64,000 nt of DNA from Acholeplasma hippikon (GCF_900660755.1 NZ_LR215050.1:1392176-1456175); one strand, 5' to 3'; shown: positions 28,850 to 38,661, counted from the first letter of the stretch. Notes: a model not told the origin generated them from the sequence alone. Numbers and translations are program-made.

Positions 28850-30618
28850 AACAAGGGGATTTAATTAAAAAGTTAGCACTTAAACAGGGGAATCATACGA
28901 TTGATTTAGATAGAATTTATCCAATTGGTGAAATTAAAGGTGTAACTAGCTATACGCTTTATATAGAAAATAAGAAAAAAACCGATTCAAATTATGCCAA
29001 TAAAGTCGTTGTAGAACTAGATAAGGAAACGGAAGTTGAAATTTATTTAGGCTTAGGATATGTTGCCTTAGAAGAACCGACATGGACAAATCAGTTCTTA
29101 AGAAGTAATGGATGGAGTGGTGGAGACGGTATTTTCTCATTTAATTTAGATACAGGAGAAGATTGTTTCGACCAGGAAAAAGAATCAAATACATTATTTA
29201 TCTTTGGTGATACGTTTGTTGGGCGTAGTGATGAAAAATCACATAAACGCTTAGAACCACATTTAATGATTAATAATTCAATTGCTTACTATAAAGATAA
29301 AAAACTTAATTTTAAAGTCAATGAATTATCGAATGGAAGTATTACTGGATTTTATCATTTAGATCCTAAGTTTGATAAAGTTGGGACAACTGCAGAAGAG
29401 TTAATTCGTGATCGATCACAAAAAAAATTTGGATACTTATCGGGGTATCATCCCAAAGATTTAAAATTAACATTTGATTTCCATAAAGAAAGAACATTTA
29501 CACATTTAGAAGTAGAAAACTATTTTAATCCAGATGCTAGCTTTTTATATAAACGAGGCTTTAAAGAAGTAGAAATTTATGGGTCGAATGATTTAAAGAC
29601 AGAAACACTCATTCAAAGTACAACATTTAAACCAAATGAATCTGGTAAAGAAATTCAAAAATTAGAGTTAAAAGGTCAATATAGATACTTAATCTTAAAA
29701 GGTATTTCTAACTATAATGATAAACAATTTGAAGAAGGTATTTTCGGGTTAAAAAAATTAAGATTTTATAACCATAAACAAGAATATAAAGATATTTATG
29801 CAAGTGCATCATCAACATTATTAGAAGAGGACGAACATTCTTGGATCTGGCTTCAAGATGGTGCAGTTGTTGGGGATACTTTATTCTTCTATCCATTTAT
29901 TGTCAATAGTGATTTAAATCAGCCTGAAGGGTTACAGTTTAGAATTGTTGATATTACCCTTTTCCAAACAAAGATTAAAAATGGTAAGTTAGATTTTTCT
30001 ACAACCAAACAGAAAAAAGCACCATTATTAAAAAAACAAGGCTTAACTGAATACATGTTTGGTGCAGGTGTATTTGCTAATACAGCTCAGGCTAATTCAT
30101 TAAACCCAGATGGCTATATCTATTTATATGGATGTAAGACTACATGGGGATTAAGAGAATTAATTGTATCAAGAGTTAAAGCTGAAAACTATGAGTTCTT
30201 TGATGATTATGAATTTTATAGTAATGGTAAATGGGTAACAGAAATTAGTGAGGCAACAGGTTTATTAGAACATGTTTCAACTGAGTTATCTGTTACTGAA
30301 ATTAGAGAGGGGCATCTAAAAGGTAAATACTTATGTGTCTTCACTTATGATGTGAATACACCTGAAGTAGCCTTTAGCGTAGGTGATAGTTTAGTAGGGC
30401 CATTTAGTAAACCTCAAACAATTTATATTACACCGGAACAATCTATATATAAATCAACAACATACACATATAACGCTAAAGCACATCCACATCTTTCAAA
30501 ATCGAAAAAAGTTTTAGTAACTTATAACACAAATACTTACTCGTTTGACCATAATATGAGTGATTATCGAGTGTATCGACCAAGATTCTTAACACTCAAT
30601 GACACGGAAAGAGAGTGA
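28846..30618 (+). CDS. Cytoplasmic DUF5005-like beta-propeller protein, paralogue of the preceding lipoprotein
   Basis: Protein of 590 residues with the same layout as the previous gene but no signal peptide or lipobox. GWSGGDGIFSFNLD, LFIFGDTFVG, WIWLQDGAVVGDTLFFYP and YIYLYGCKT mark the propeller. A discoidin-like insertion spans about residues 195-310. Its start overlaps the previous stop as ATGA. The pair suggests a surface and a cytoplasmic enzyme acting on the same glycan before and after import. I cannot name catalytic residues with confidence. Confidence 0.55.
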   Translation: MKQGDLIKKLALKQGNHTIDLDRIYPIGEIKGVTSYTLYIENKKKTDSNYANKVVVELDKETEVEIYLGLGYVALEEPTWTNQFLRSNGWSGGDGIFSFNLDTGEDCFDQEKESNTLFIFGDTFVGRSDEKSHKRLEPHLMINNSIAYYKDKKLNFKVNELSNGSITGFYHLDPKFDKVGTTAEELIRDRSQKKFGYLSGYHPKDLKLTFDFHKERTFTHLEVENYFNPDASFLYKRGFKEVEIYGSNDLKTETLIQSTTFKPNESGKEIQKLELKGQYRYLILKGISNYNDKQFEEGIFGLKKLRFYNHKQEYKDIYASASSTLLEEDEHSWIWLQDGAVVGDTLFFYPFIVNSDLNQPEGLQFRIVDITLFQTKIKNGKLDFSTTKQKKAPLLKKQGLTEYMFGAGVFANTAQANSLNPDGYIYLYGCKTTWGLRELIVSRVKAENYEFFDDYEFYSNGKWVTEISEATGLLEHVSTELSVTEIREGHLKGKYLCVFTYDVNTPEVAFSVGDSLVGPFSKPQTIYITPEQSIYKSTTYTYNAKAHPHLSKSKKVLVTYNTNTYSFDHNMSDYRVYRPRFLTLNDTERE

Positions 30619-30622
30619 AAAT

Positions 30623-31501
30623 GTGACCGATAAAGAAAAAGAAATTATTAAACCTTTTTGGACAAGAAAACGTAAAAGAATGGTTAGTAACACAATATTA
30701 CATATCATTCTTTCACTAACCGCAATCATCTTTGTGTTCCCTTTTATTTGGATGTTATTTACAGCATTAAAAACGCCAGCTGAGTTATTAGCTGGAACGG
30801 ATTCTTTTTTTCCAACGAATCCACAATGGAACAACTTCAAAGATGCAATCGAAAAAATTCCATTTTTCTTATATTTAAAAAATAGCTTAGTGATTGTCGC
30901 ACTCGTCATGACTGGGACACTTTTCTCAGCAACCCTAACCGCTTATGCCTTTGCCAAATTAAATTGGAAGGGTAGAGATAAATGGTTCTTAGTGATGTTA
31001 GGAACCATGATGATACCAATGCAAGTCATTCTTATTCCATCATTTATTATGTATGTGCAAATTGGCTGGTTAGGAACCATTTTACCGATGGTAGTTCCTG
31101 CGTTCTTCGGTGGCGGAGCCGCATTCTACATATTCATGCTCCGACAATTCTTTAAGAATATCCCCAAAGACTTGTCGGAGTCTGCGATTATCGATGGTGC
31201 CAGCCACTTCAAGATTTTCTGGCACATTATGTTACCTTTATCAAAACCAGCATTGATTACAGTCGCCTTATTCGTATTTATGGCAACTTGGAATGATTAT
31301 TTTGGACCATTAATTTTCTTAACAGATCCAGATCAATGGACCTTAGCTTTAGGCCTACGATCATTTCAAACCCAATATGGTGGGCGTTATGACTTAATGA
31401 TGGCAGCAAGTATTCTCATTATGATGCCAACATTAATTATTTTCTTTGCAGCACAGAAACAATTTATAGAAGGTATTTCATTTACAGGAATAAAAGGATA
31501 A
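30623..31501 (+). CDS. Sugar ABC transporter permease (MalG type)
   Basis: Permease of about 292 residues with six helices. The ATPase-contact loop is ESAIIDGASHFKIFWHIMLP. I choose the GTG at 30623 because AAAGAGAG lies seven bases upstream. An in-frame ATG at 30599 would overlap the previous gene by 20 bases without a ribosome site. The gene order (MalG, binding protein, MalF) differs from that of the mannan operon, so the two systems are not recent duplicates. Confidence 0.9.
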   Translation: MTDKEKEIIKPFWTRKRKRMVSNTILHIILSLTAIIFVFPFIWMLFTALKTPAELLAGTDSFFPTNPQWNNFKDAIEKIPFFLYLKNSLVIVALVMTGTLFSATLTAYAFAKLNWKGRDKWFLVMLGTMMIPMQVILIPSFIMYVQIGWLGTILPMVVPAFFGGGAAFYIFMLRQFFKNIPKDLSESAIIDGASHFKIFWHIMLPLSKPALITVALFVFMATWNDYFGPLIFLTDPDQWTLALGLRSFQTQYGGRYDLMMAASILIMMPTLIIFFAAQKQFIEGISFTGIKG

Positions 31502-31512
31502 AAGGAGGGTCT

Positions 31513-32820
31513 ATGAAAAAGTTATTTATATTTATTACGCTCATTCCAATGATCTTTATGTTAGCTAGTTGTAAAGATAAAGATATGGAAGGCAAAGTTG
31601 TCATTGATTTTTGGCACATGAGCCCTGTAGGGTCACCATCTTTTTCACCAATGAAACAAATAATTAATGAATTTAATGATTCACAAGATAAATATTTTGT
31701 GAAAGGGACTGGTTTTTCTTTTTGGGATTACTGGGATAAAATTAGTCTTTCTATTTCAGGTAGAACAGCACCAGACTTAGGGTTATCAACAATTGATGAT
31801 GTTTATGGTCGTGCAAAGGGTAAAGTTTTATATAACATCTCTGAGTTAATCGAAAACGATGAATCAGAAAACAACATTGATTTAGATGAATTTAGAGAAA
31901 GTCAATTAGAGTTTGCTAGATATGAAGGTAGTTTATACGCATTACCATTCACTGCAACTGCAAGAGCGCTTTATTATAACTTAGATATCTTAGCTGAAAA
32001 AGGATATGACGAAGATGATATTCCTACCACTTGGAGTGAATTAAAAGCATTTGCTAAAGAGTTTGATAAAGTTCAAAATGGTGAAATCGTTCGTTTAGGA
32101 TTTGACCCTACTTATGGTAATGCGACTTATCATGGATGGTTATGGCAAACAGGTGAAGACTTCTTTGATGAAGAATTAAATCCAACTTTAAACACAGCAA
32201 CACATGTGATGGTCTTAAATTGGATTAAAAACTTTAACAGTGAGTTTACCAGAGCGCAACTTCAAACATTTGGTGAATCCAATAATATTTTAGGTATTGA
32301 TCCATTTGCTGCACAAAGAGTTGCGATGATTGTGCATGATGATGGTTTAGACCAAAAGATTAAAGATGCTGGCGGTACATTTAGATATTCAGTTGCTCCA
32401 ATTCCTGTTCCAGATGAAAACGGAATACATGTGAACTGGGGAAGTGGATTCTCAATTGAAATGTATGACAACGGTAAGAATGATACTGCAAGAAAAGAAG
32501 CAGCATTTGAATTTTTAAAATTCTTAATGAGTAAAGAAACGCAAATTAAATTAGCAAAAGCGAACGGTTGGTTAATGAGCCATAAATCAGCAATGGTTGA
32601 ATACACTGCTGATAAACCAATCTTAAAGAAACTATTAGCAGAAGTTGATTATGCAATGGATAAAGTTTATGTACCATATGCACCAAGCTGGCATGGTAAT
32701 GATTGGCAACCTTTCTATACACAAGCATTAGAAGGAACGAAAACTGTTGAACAAGCACTTGCAGATGCAAGAGCACATTATCTACAAAAGAAACAAAACT
32801 GGGAAACAACTAACAAATAA
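31513..32820 (+). CDS. ABC transporter sugar-binding lipoprotein (family 1)
   Basis: Lipoprotein of 435 residues; the lipobox is LASC. The mature protein starts with a MalE/UgpB-like fold (VVIDFWHMSPVG) and has ALPFTATARALYYNLDILAEKGY and a C-terminal APSWHGNDWQPFYTQALEG segment. It is the binding subunit for the permeases on either side. Phosphomannose isomerases at the operon end suggest a mannose-containing ligand. Confidence 0.9.
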   Translation: MKKLFIFITLIPMIFMLASCKDKDMEGKVVIDFWHMSPVGSPSFSPMKQIINEFNDSQDKYFVKGTGFSFWDYWDKISLSISGRTAPDLGLSTIDDVYGRAKGKVLYNISELIENDESENNIDLDEFRESQLEFARYEGSLYALPFTATARALYYNLDILAEKGYDEDDIPTTWSELKAFAKEFDKVQNGEIVRLGFDPTYGNATYHGWLWQTGEDFFDEELNPTLNTATHVMVLNWIKNFNSEFTRAQLQTFGESNNILGIDPFAAQRVAMIVHDDGLDQKIKDAGGTFRYSVAPIPVPDENGIHVNWGSGFSIEMYDNGKNDTARKEAAFEFLKFLMSKETQIKLAKANGWLMSHKSAMVEYTADKPILKKLLAEVDYAMDKVYVPYAPSWHGNDWQPFYTQALEGTKTVEQALADARAHYLQKKQNWETTNK

Positions 32821-32838
32821 TTAAAAGAAGGTGGCTTT

Positions 32839-33756
32839 ATGCAAAAAGCAGGTTCTTTGAGTAAACTGAAGAAACAAGAAAATCTCATGGGATACTTATT
32901 TGCCTTCCCATGGATGTTCGGACTTATCGTATTTGGAGCATTCCCAATTTTAGCATCCTTATACATCAGTTTTACTTCTTATGACATGATTGCATCTCCA
33001 CGATTTATTGGTATAGAAAACTACAGAATTTTACTATTTAACGATAATATCTTTTGGCAAAGTTTAGGTAATACGATTTATCACGTTGCAATCGCAATTC
33101 CATTAGGCATGATTGTTGGGGTTGGATTAGCGCTATTACTTAACAATAAACTTAAAGGTATTAGTGTTTATCGTACGTTATTTTATTTACCAAATGTTGT
33201 GAGTATTGTAGCAATGTCACTCTTATGGCTTTGGTTATTTAATCCAAATTTTGGAATAATTAATGAAGTCTTAAAACCGGTTTATAAATTATTTGGGATG
33301 AATCCATTAAGATGGTATGCCGACCCTGATTTATCTAAGCTAACCTTAATTATTATGGGGTTATGGAGTGCGGGGGGGTCAATGGTTGTCTATCTAGCAC
33401 AGATGCAAGATATACCAACAGCACTTTATGAATCGGCAGAAATTGATGGAGCAAACTGGTTTCAAAAAATTAGATATATTACTTTACCATTAATGACACC
33501 TTCAATGTTCTTTAACTTCATTATGGGGATCATTGGTGGGTTCCAAGTTTTCACACTAGCATACATTATGACTGGTGGTGGCCCGAGTCGTTCGACTTAT
33601 TACTTCGCATACTATTTATATGACTTAATGATGGCTGACCAAAACATGGGTATGGCATCTGCCATGGCATGGATTTTACTAGTTATCGTATTAGTGTTCA
33701 CTGCAATAGCCTTGAAACTAAATAAATACGTTGTTTATTTAGGGGAAGAAAATTAA
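32839..33756 (+). CDS. Sugar ABC transporter permease (MalF/UgpA type)
   Basis: Permease of 305 residues. The N-terminal LMGYLFAFPWMFGLIVFGAF helix and the contact loop ESAEIDGANWFQKIRYITLP are characteristic. It partners with the MalG-type subunit two genes upstream. As in the other importer, no ATPase gene is linked. Confidence 0.93.
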   Translation: MQKAGSLSKLKKQENLMGYLFAFPWMFGLIVFGAFPILASLYISFTSYDMIASPRFIGIENYRILLFNDNIFWQSLGNTIYHVAIAIPLGMIVGVGLALLLNNKLKGISVYRTLFYLPNVVSIVAMSLLWLWLFNPNFGIINEVLKPVYKLFGMNPLRWYADPDLSKLTLIIMGLWSAGGSMVVYLAQMQDIPTALYESAEIDGANWFQKIRYITLPLMTPSMFFNFIMGIIGGFQVFTLAYIMTGGGPSRSTYYFAYYLYDLMMADQNMGMASAMAWILLVIVLVFTAIALKLNKYVVYLGEEN

Positions 33757-33772
33757 AAAAAGGGGAAGAAAA

Positions 33773-34624
33773 ATGAAGAAGATTTTATTAGTTATCATCA
33801 CGCTAGTTTCAGTATTTATGCTGACAGCGTGTTGGCCAGCTGAAGTAGGCGTTGAAACGACATTTAACGCTGATGGCTCTGGCACAAGAGTATTTGTGAT
33901 TGACATCATGGACGATACGTTATCGCAAACACCAATTATTAACCCTGATGACCCAGAACAAGACGAAGATAAAGGTCCAGTTGTAAATGACAAACACATC
34001 AAAGGTGGATTATCAAAAATCCAAGATTGGTTAGAAGCTAATGCACCAGATTTTATGACAGTGCATCCAATGACAACAGATGGTGTACATCGCTACTTCA
34101 AGATGTCATTTGATTTTACAAGTTTTGAAGATTTCTTAGCTAAGTATAAACAATTAGTTAATTTATCACCTTCAATTTCTTGGGATGATTTTGATGAAAC
34201 TGAATTACCTACATTTAAGGTTGAAGGTAGTGGTTCTATGAAAGACATTACATTCACTGAATCTAAAGTCTTAGTTGAGGCTTCATTAGACTGGGCTGTA
34301 GAAGGGATTTATAAAGATTTATATGATGCACAAGACTTAGCTGGTTATGTCACTAAAGTTGATATTTGGGTTTTAGCAAACGTTAAAATTCAAGTTGGTG
34401 ATGGCAAGTTTGAAGAATTAAGACATTATGATCCAAATGGTGTTGAAGCTGATGGTAAGACAGGTAAGGTTATCTTTGTTGAATCAGAAAGTTTTACAGC
34501 AAAAGGAAAAGGCGAAATTAAATCAGGTATGAGTACACTTGCTGTGGTTGGTATTACTGCAGGTAGTATCTTAGTTGTTGGTGGCGTTTTAGCCTTCTTC
34601 ATGTTAAAGAAAAGAAGCGTATAA
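33773..34624 (+). CDS. Lipoprotein with C-terminal transmembrane helix (LppM-like N-terminal segment)
   Basis: Protein of 283 residues anchored at both ends: an N-terminal lipobox (LTAC) and a C-terminal helix (LAVVGITAGSILVVGGVLAFFML) with a basic tail. The start of the mature region, VGVETTFNADGSGTRVFVIDI, resembles LppM-like/DUF3153 proteins, which have a similar double anchor. The function of that family is poorly known. Its position between a permease and a DUF624 protein suggests an accessory of the importer. Confidence 0.6.
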   Translation: MKKILLVIITLVSVFMLTACWPAEVGVETTFNADGSGTRVFVIDIMDDTLSQTPIINPDDPEQDEDKGPVVNDKHIKGGLSKIQDWLEANAPDFMTVHPMTTDGVHRYFKMSFDFTSFEDFLAKYKQLVNLSPSISWDDFDETELPTFKVEGSGSMKDITFTESKVLVEASLDWAVEGIYKDLYDAQDLAGYVTKVDIWVLANVKIQVGDGKFEELRHYDPNGVEADGKTGKVIFVESESFTAKGKGEIKSGMSTLAVVGITAGSILVVGGVLAFFMLKKRSV

Positions 34625-34633
34625 GGAGTAATT

Positions 34634-35272
34634 ATGGAAAACACCTTAAAAGACTTTTATCGTCAAGTAACTGATGTGATTTATGTACATTTCTTGTGGA
34701 TATTAACAAGTTTTTTAGGTGTGCTTATTACCTTTGGTGCTGCAACAACAGCACTATATAAAGTGATTTTCCAAGTATTTAAAAAAGATGAGCCTACACA
34801 AGTGACAAAGTTATTCTTTGAAACATTTGTAAAAGAATTTAAAGAGTCTACCATTGTGTGGCTCATCTTAATACTGATTGTTACACCACTTATTTTTATG
34901 ACTTTTTATGCGATTAATCAAACAAATTTATTTTTATTAGTTGCATCAATGGTTTGTCTATATCATGTGGTGATGTTATTTACCTATGTATTTCCGATTA
35001 TTGCAATTTTTAAATCGAATTCAATTTTTGAAACCTTAAAAAATACGATACTTATTCAAAACAGACATTTACTAACTAACCTTAAATTAATTGGTAGTTT
35101 AGCAATTATTATCTTAGGCATACTATATTTACCAAATGTCTTTATTTTAGTCTTAATACCGCTTTATGGTTTTTTAGTTGCATTCCACTTAAAAAATGCA
35201 TTAAACCCATATGTTGAAAAATTAAAAACATCTGAATATAAAGGAGACGATTATGAGTTATTTAAACTTTAA
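34634..35272 (+). CDS. DUF624 (YesL-like) membrane protein
   Basis: Integral membrane protein of 212 residues with about five helices. The N-terminus (VIYVHFLWILTSFLGVLITFGAATTALY) matches YesL/DUF624 proteins, which regularly accompany sugar ABC importers in Firmicutes and whose role is unproved. It overlaps the next gene by 20 bases. Confidence 0.8.
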   Translation: MENTLKDFYRQVTDVIYVHFLWILTSFLGVLITFGAATTALYKVIFQVFKKDEPTQVTKLFFETFVKEFKESTIVWLILILIVTPLIFMTFYAINQTNLFLLVASMVCLYHVVMLFTYVFPIIAIFKSNSIFETLKNTILIQNRHLLTNLKLIGSLAIIILGILYLPNVFILVLIPLYGFLVAFHLKNALNPYVEKLKTSEYKGDDYELFKL

Positions 35273-36965
35273 ATCTTTATACGATAAAGATCCAAAAATT
35301 CACATCACAGATAGTGAAGCATTGTTTGATAAAAAAGGTTTAGTAGAAGAATTAAAGAACCTAAAAGAAAAAGTTTTAGTCTTTGAAACTTATCCAGGTG
35401 TTGATGAAGAAGTATTAAAGAAAGATATTTTATTAAAACTTAAACCAACACATTTAATTCATATAGAAGACTATACGAAATCAAGTAAAGAGATAAATGA
35501 AATATTAAAATACAACATTACAGATGATAGAGTATTTGGCGTTTATTCACATCATACGGTTGATGTTTTTTATGATGAAGAGAAAATAAAATCGCTTAGA
35601 GAAGCGATTCATAAGAATGATGGCGTAACTGTTGTTTATGGATTTGGCGCATCTTTAATCAAAGGATTTTTAATTCATGTTGGATTGACACGTTGGGAAA
35701 TTCAATTACGTTTCCGTCGTGGATTAGGTAACTTTAAAGCCAATAATGAAAATGATGATATTTTAAGAAAATATAAACGTGCATTCTTTATTGAATGGCG
35801 AATTGCAGACAGAATTAAAGAAACATACTTAAATGAATTTAAATATTTTATTGATTATAACGATTTAAACAATCCATTAATGATTAAAAAAGAAACATAT
35901 TTAGCAACACTTAAGTTATTAACTTACCGTCCTTTTAGAATGGTGCCTTATTTTGACCCAGGTGTATGGGGAGGACAATGGATGAAAGAAGTTTGTAACT
36001 TAGATGAAAACAACAGTAACTATGCATGGAGTTTTGATGGCGTACCAGAAGAAAATTCTTTAAAGTTAACTTTTGGTTCTAAAACAATTCATATGCCGGC
36101 ACAAGACTTAGTTCAATTTTATCCAAAAGAATTAATGGGTTCACGCGTACACGCAAGATTTGGTAAGATGTTTCCAATTCGATTTGACCTATTGGATACA
36201 ATGGAAGGTGGGAACTTAAGCTTACAAGTTCACCCATTAACCGAGTATATCTTTGATAAATTTGGCATGACTTATACCCAAGATGAATCTTACTATATTT
36301 TAGATACGAAAGATGATGGGGTTGTTTATTTAGGCTTTAAAGAAGGTGTGAAAAAAGATGAATTTGAACAAGCATTAATAGATGCAAATGAAGGTAAAGC
36401 CATTTTAGATGATAAAAAGTATATTAATAAATTTGTCGCTAAAAAGCATGATCACTATTCGATACCTGCTGGAACCATTCACTGTAGTGGTAAAAACACC
36501 ATGGTCTTAGAGATTTCAGCGTGTAACTATATATTTACCTTTAAACTTTGGGACTGGGGACGTTTAGGTTTAGATGGTAAACCAAGACCCGTTCATTTAG
36601 AACATGGATTTAAAAACCTTCAATATGATAGAACAACTTCATGGGTAAAAGAAAACTTAGTAAATCCATTTGTTAAATTAAATGAATTTAGTGAAAAAAC
36701 TGGACTACATGAAAGAGAGTTTTTAAGCACAATAAGATATCGTTTTAAAAAACCTATCAAAATTGAAAATGATGGGACTGTGATGATGGCTAATTTAGTT
36801 GAAGGTAAAGCAGCTTTAATTTCATCGCCTACAAATGTCTTTAAACCATATGAGGTGCATTATGCAGAAACCTTTATCATTCCGGCAGGGGTTAGTGAAT
36901 TTATGATTGAATCCTTAGACCCAAATGAAGAAGCAATGATCATAACAGCGAAGGTACGCGTATGA
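35253..36965 (+). CDS. Class I mannose-6-phosphate isomerase with N-terminal P-loop-like extension
   Basis: Protein of 570 residues. Residues from about 220 to the end form a type I phosphomannose isomerase cupin: YFDPGVWGGQWM, the metal motif NLSLQVHP, DESYYIL, and IPAGTIHCSGKN hold the expected zinc ligands. Residues 1-215 are an extra domain with the pattern of a degenerate nucleotide-kinase-like fold (GVTVVYGFGASLI in place of a clear Walker A). It converts mannose 6-phosphate to fructose 6-phosphate if active. A second, ordinary isomerase follows two genes later. An AAAGGAGA ribosome site within the previous gene supports the start. Confidence 0.8.
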   Translation: MSYLNFKSLYDKDPKIHITDSEALFDKKGLVEELKNLKEKVLVFETYPGVDEEVLKKDILLKLKPTHLIHIEDYTKSSKEINEILKYNITDDRVFGVYSHHTVDVFYDEEKIKSLREAIHKNDGVTVVYGFGASLIKGFLIHVGLTRWEIQLRFRRGLGNFKANNENDDILRKYKRAFFIEWRIADRIKETYLNEFKYFIDYNDLNNPLMIKKETYLATLKLLTYRPFRMVPYFDPGVWGGQWMKEVCNLDENNSNYAWSFDGVPEENSLKLTFGSKTIHMPAQDLVQFYPKELMGSRVHARFGKMFPIRFDLLDTMEGGNLSLQVHPLTEYIFDKFGMTYTQDESYYILDTKDDGVVYLGFKEGVKKDEFEQALIDANEGKAILDDKKYINKFVAKKHDHYSIPAGTIHCSGKNTMVLEISACNYIFTFKLWDWGRLGLDGKPRPVHLEHGFKNLQYDRTTSWVKENLVNPFVKLNEFSEKTGLHEREFLSTIRYRFKKPIKIENDGTVMMANLVEGKAALISSPTNVFKPYEVHYAETFIIPAGVSEFMIESLDPNEEAMIITAKVRV

Positions 36966-37669
36966 GTACATTAGAAATTGTCTTATTAATTATTGTTCTT
37001 TTACTCATTTATGTCGCATTACATCTATATAAGTTTGGCTTAAAAAAAGGAGCCAATGACTTTTTAATGAGTATTATCGCAAGTGGTTTTGAACAAAGAA
37101 TTAATCAATTTAAAGTTCAAAATAACTATGTTAAACCAGGTGGAGTTGTCTTTCTTGGTGATAGTATTACGCAAAACTATAATGTCTATGAATATTTTAA
37201 AGATCATGACTGTTATAACAGGGGAATTGGTGGAGACACAACTGTTGGATTACTAACCAGATTAGAGTGTTCAGTTTATGTTTTAAAGCCTAAGGTTGTT
37301 GTCTTATTAATTGGAACTAATGACTTAAGCCTATTAGATACAACAATTCAAGAAATCGCATTTCGAATTGGTGAAATTGTTAAAGAAATAAAACAACATT
37401 CAAAGGAAACAAAAATCATATTACAGTCAGTATATCCGGTCATAGAGCCAAAAAAACATGTAGAAAAACGTCCAAGAAGAAATGTTGATATTGTTAAATT
37501 AAACGAATTATTAAAAGAAATTAAAGATGTAGTTTATGTTGATATGTTTAGTCAATTAGTTTTAGATGGCATGCTTAATCCACTTTATACATATGATGGG
37601 TTACACGTTAATGACATTGGATACGAAAAAATTACAGAAGTACTTAAAGCATATATTAAAGAATCATGA
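36962..37669 (+). CDS. Membrane-anchored SGNH/GDSL hydrolase
   Basis: Protein of 235 residues. One N-terminal helix (about 4-24) precedes an SGNH hydrolase domain with block I VVFLGDSITQNY, the block II glycine in GIGGDTTVG, block III LIGTND, and the block V DGLHVND Asp-His pair. Positive charges directly after the helix (KFGLKKG) suggest by the positive-inside rule that the catalytic domain faces the cytoplasm. A role in deacetylating imported, acetylated oligosaccharides is an inference. It overlaps both neighbours' ends. Confidence 0.8.
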   Translation: MSTLEIVLLIIVLLLIYVALHLYKFGLKKGANDFLMSIIASGFEQRINQFKVQNNYVKPGGVVFLGDSITQNYNVYEYFKDHDCYNRGIGGDTTVGLLTRLECSVYVLKPKVVVLLIGTNDLSLLDTTIQEIAFRIGEIVKEIKQHSKETKIILQSVYPVIEPKKHVEKRPRRNVDIVKLNELLKEIKDVVYVDMFSQLVLDGMLNPLYTYDGLHVNDIGYEKITEVLKAYIKES

Positions 37670-37692
37670 ATCATAATAAAGGGGATATTATT

Positions 37693-38658
37693 ATGCAAGA
37701 TATTTTGTTTTTTTCAGTGGTTTTAAAAGAAAGACTTTGGGGTGGAAATAAGCTTGCTAGTCGCTATGGCAAAAAATCAGATAAATTAATTGGTGAAGCA
37801 TGGATTTTATCAGGACATAGTGAAGGTGAAAGTGTTGTTAAAAATGGGAGCTTTAAAGGTAGAACATTAAATGACCTATATTTAAATGAAAAACAACTTT
37901 TTGGTGCATCAAACTATGAGAAGTTTCCACTTTTAATAAAGATTTTAGATGCACAAAAGATGTTAAGTGTTCAAGTCCATCCAAATGATGAATACGCGAT
38001 GAAGCATCATCATGATTATGGAAAAAATGAATGTTGGTATATCTTAAGTGCTAAAAAAGGAGCGAATATCATCTACGGGCAAAAGGTTCGCTCTAAAACT
38101 GATTTTAAAGATGCAATTGATAATCAAAAATGGGATGAAGTTTTAAACTATGTCCCTGTGAAGAAGGACGATTTTTATAATGTGCCTGTGGGAACGATTC
38201 ACGCGATTGGTGGAGGTATTGAAATTTTAGAAATTCAACAATCAAGTGATGTAACCTATCGTTTATATGATTTTGATAGAGTTGATCAAAACGGTAAAAA
38301 ACGTGAACTGCATATTAAAGAAAGTTTAGATGTGATTGACTTTGATGTTAAACGTCCTTTAATTGAATTAAAAAAATACGGAGATGTTGAACGTTTAGTT
38401 GAAAACAAGTATTTTACTGTGGATAAAGTAATACCAAAAAGTGAAGTGTATGTTAAAAATGGAACAGATTTATATACCATTTTATATGCTAGAAAACGTG
38501 ATGTAACAATTGTATTAAATGGTAAAAAATATCAAATAAAAAAGAATAAAGTTGCTTTATTAAGTAAAGATGTAAATGAATTTACAATCTTACCAGAAGG
38601 TGAATTATTTATTGTAAAAGAACGTGCATTGTCACTTAATTTAATGTATGATATGTGA
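37693..38658 (+). CDS. manA: Mannose-6-phosphate isomerase, class I
   Basis: Cupin-type zinc isomerase of about 321 residues. LKERLWGGNKLA, LSVQVHPND (Gln/His ligands), the Glu in GKNECWYIL, and VPVGTIHAIGGGIEILEIQQSSDVTYRLYDF match Bacillus-type ManA. I start at the ATG at 37693 because AAAGGGG precedes it by eight bases. An upstream ATG at 37666 would add nine residues unlike the family and has no ribosome site. It links mannose 6-phosphate to glycolysis. Confidence 0.92.
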   Translation: MQDILFFSVVLKERLWGGNKLASRYGKKSDKLIGEAWILSGHSEGESVVKNGSFKGRTLNDLYLNEKQLFGASNYEKFPLLIKILDAQKMLSVQVHPNDEYAMKHHHDYGKNECWYILSAKKGANIIYGQKVRSKTDFKDAIDNQKWDEVLNYVPVKKDDFYNVPVGTIHAIGGGIEILEIQQSSDVTYRLYDFDRVDQNGKKRELHIKESLDVIDFDVKRPLIELKKYGDVERLVENKYFTVDKVIPKSEVYVKNGTDLYTILYARKRDVTIVLNGKKYQIKKNKVALLSKDVNEFTILPEGELFIVKERALSLNLMYDM

Positions 38659-38661
38659 AAT

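Noticed and set aside
30599..30622. Earlier ATG start for the MalG-type permease
   Set aside because: It overlaps the previous gene by 20 bases and has no ribosome site, while GTG at 30623 has one at the right distance.
32262..32606. 114-codon open frame on the minus strand inside the sugar-binding protein gene
   Set aside because: It lies opposite a well-supported gene, has no ribosome site or family features, and is explained as an antisense shadow.
37666..37692. Earlier ATG start for the second phosphomannose isomerase
   Set aside because: The ribosome site AAAGGGG lies inside this stretch and serves the ATG at 37693, where family similarity begins.
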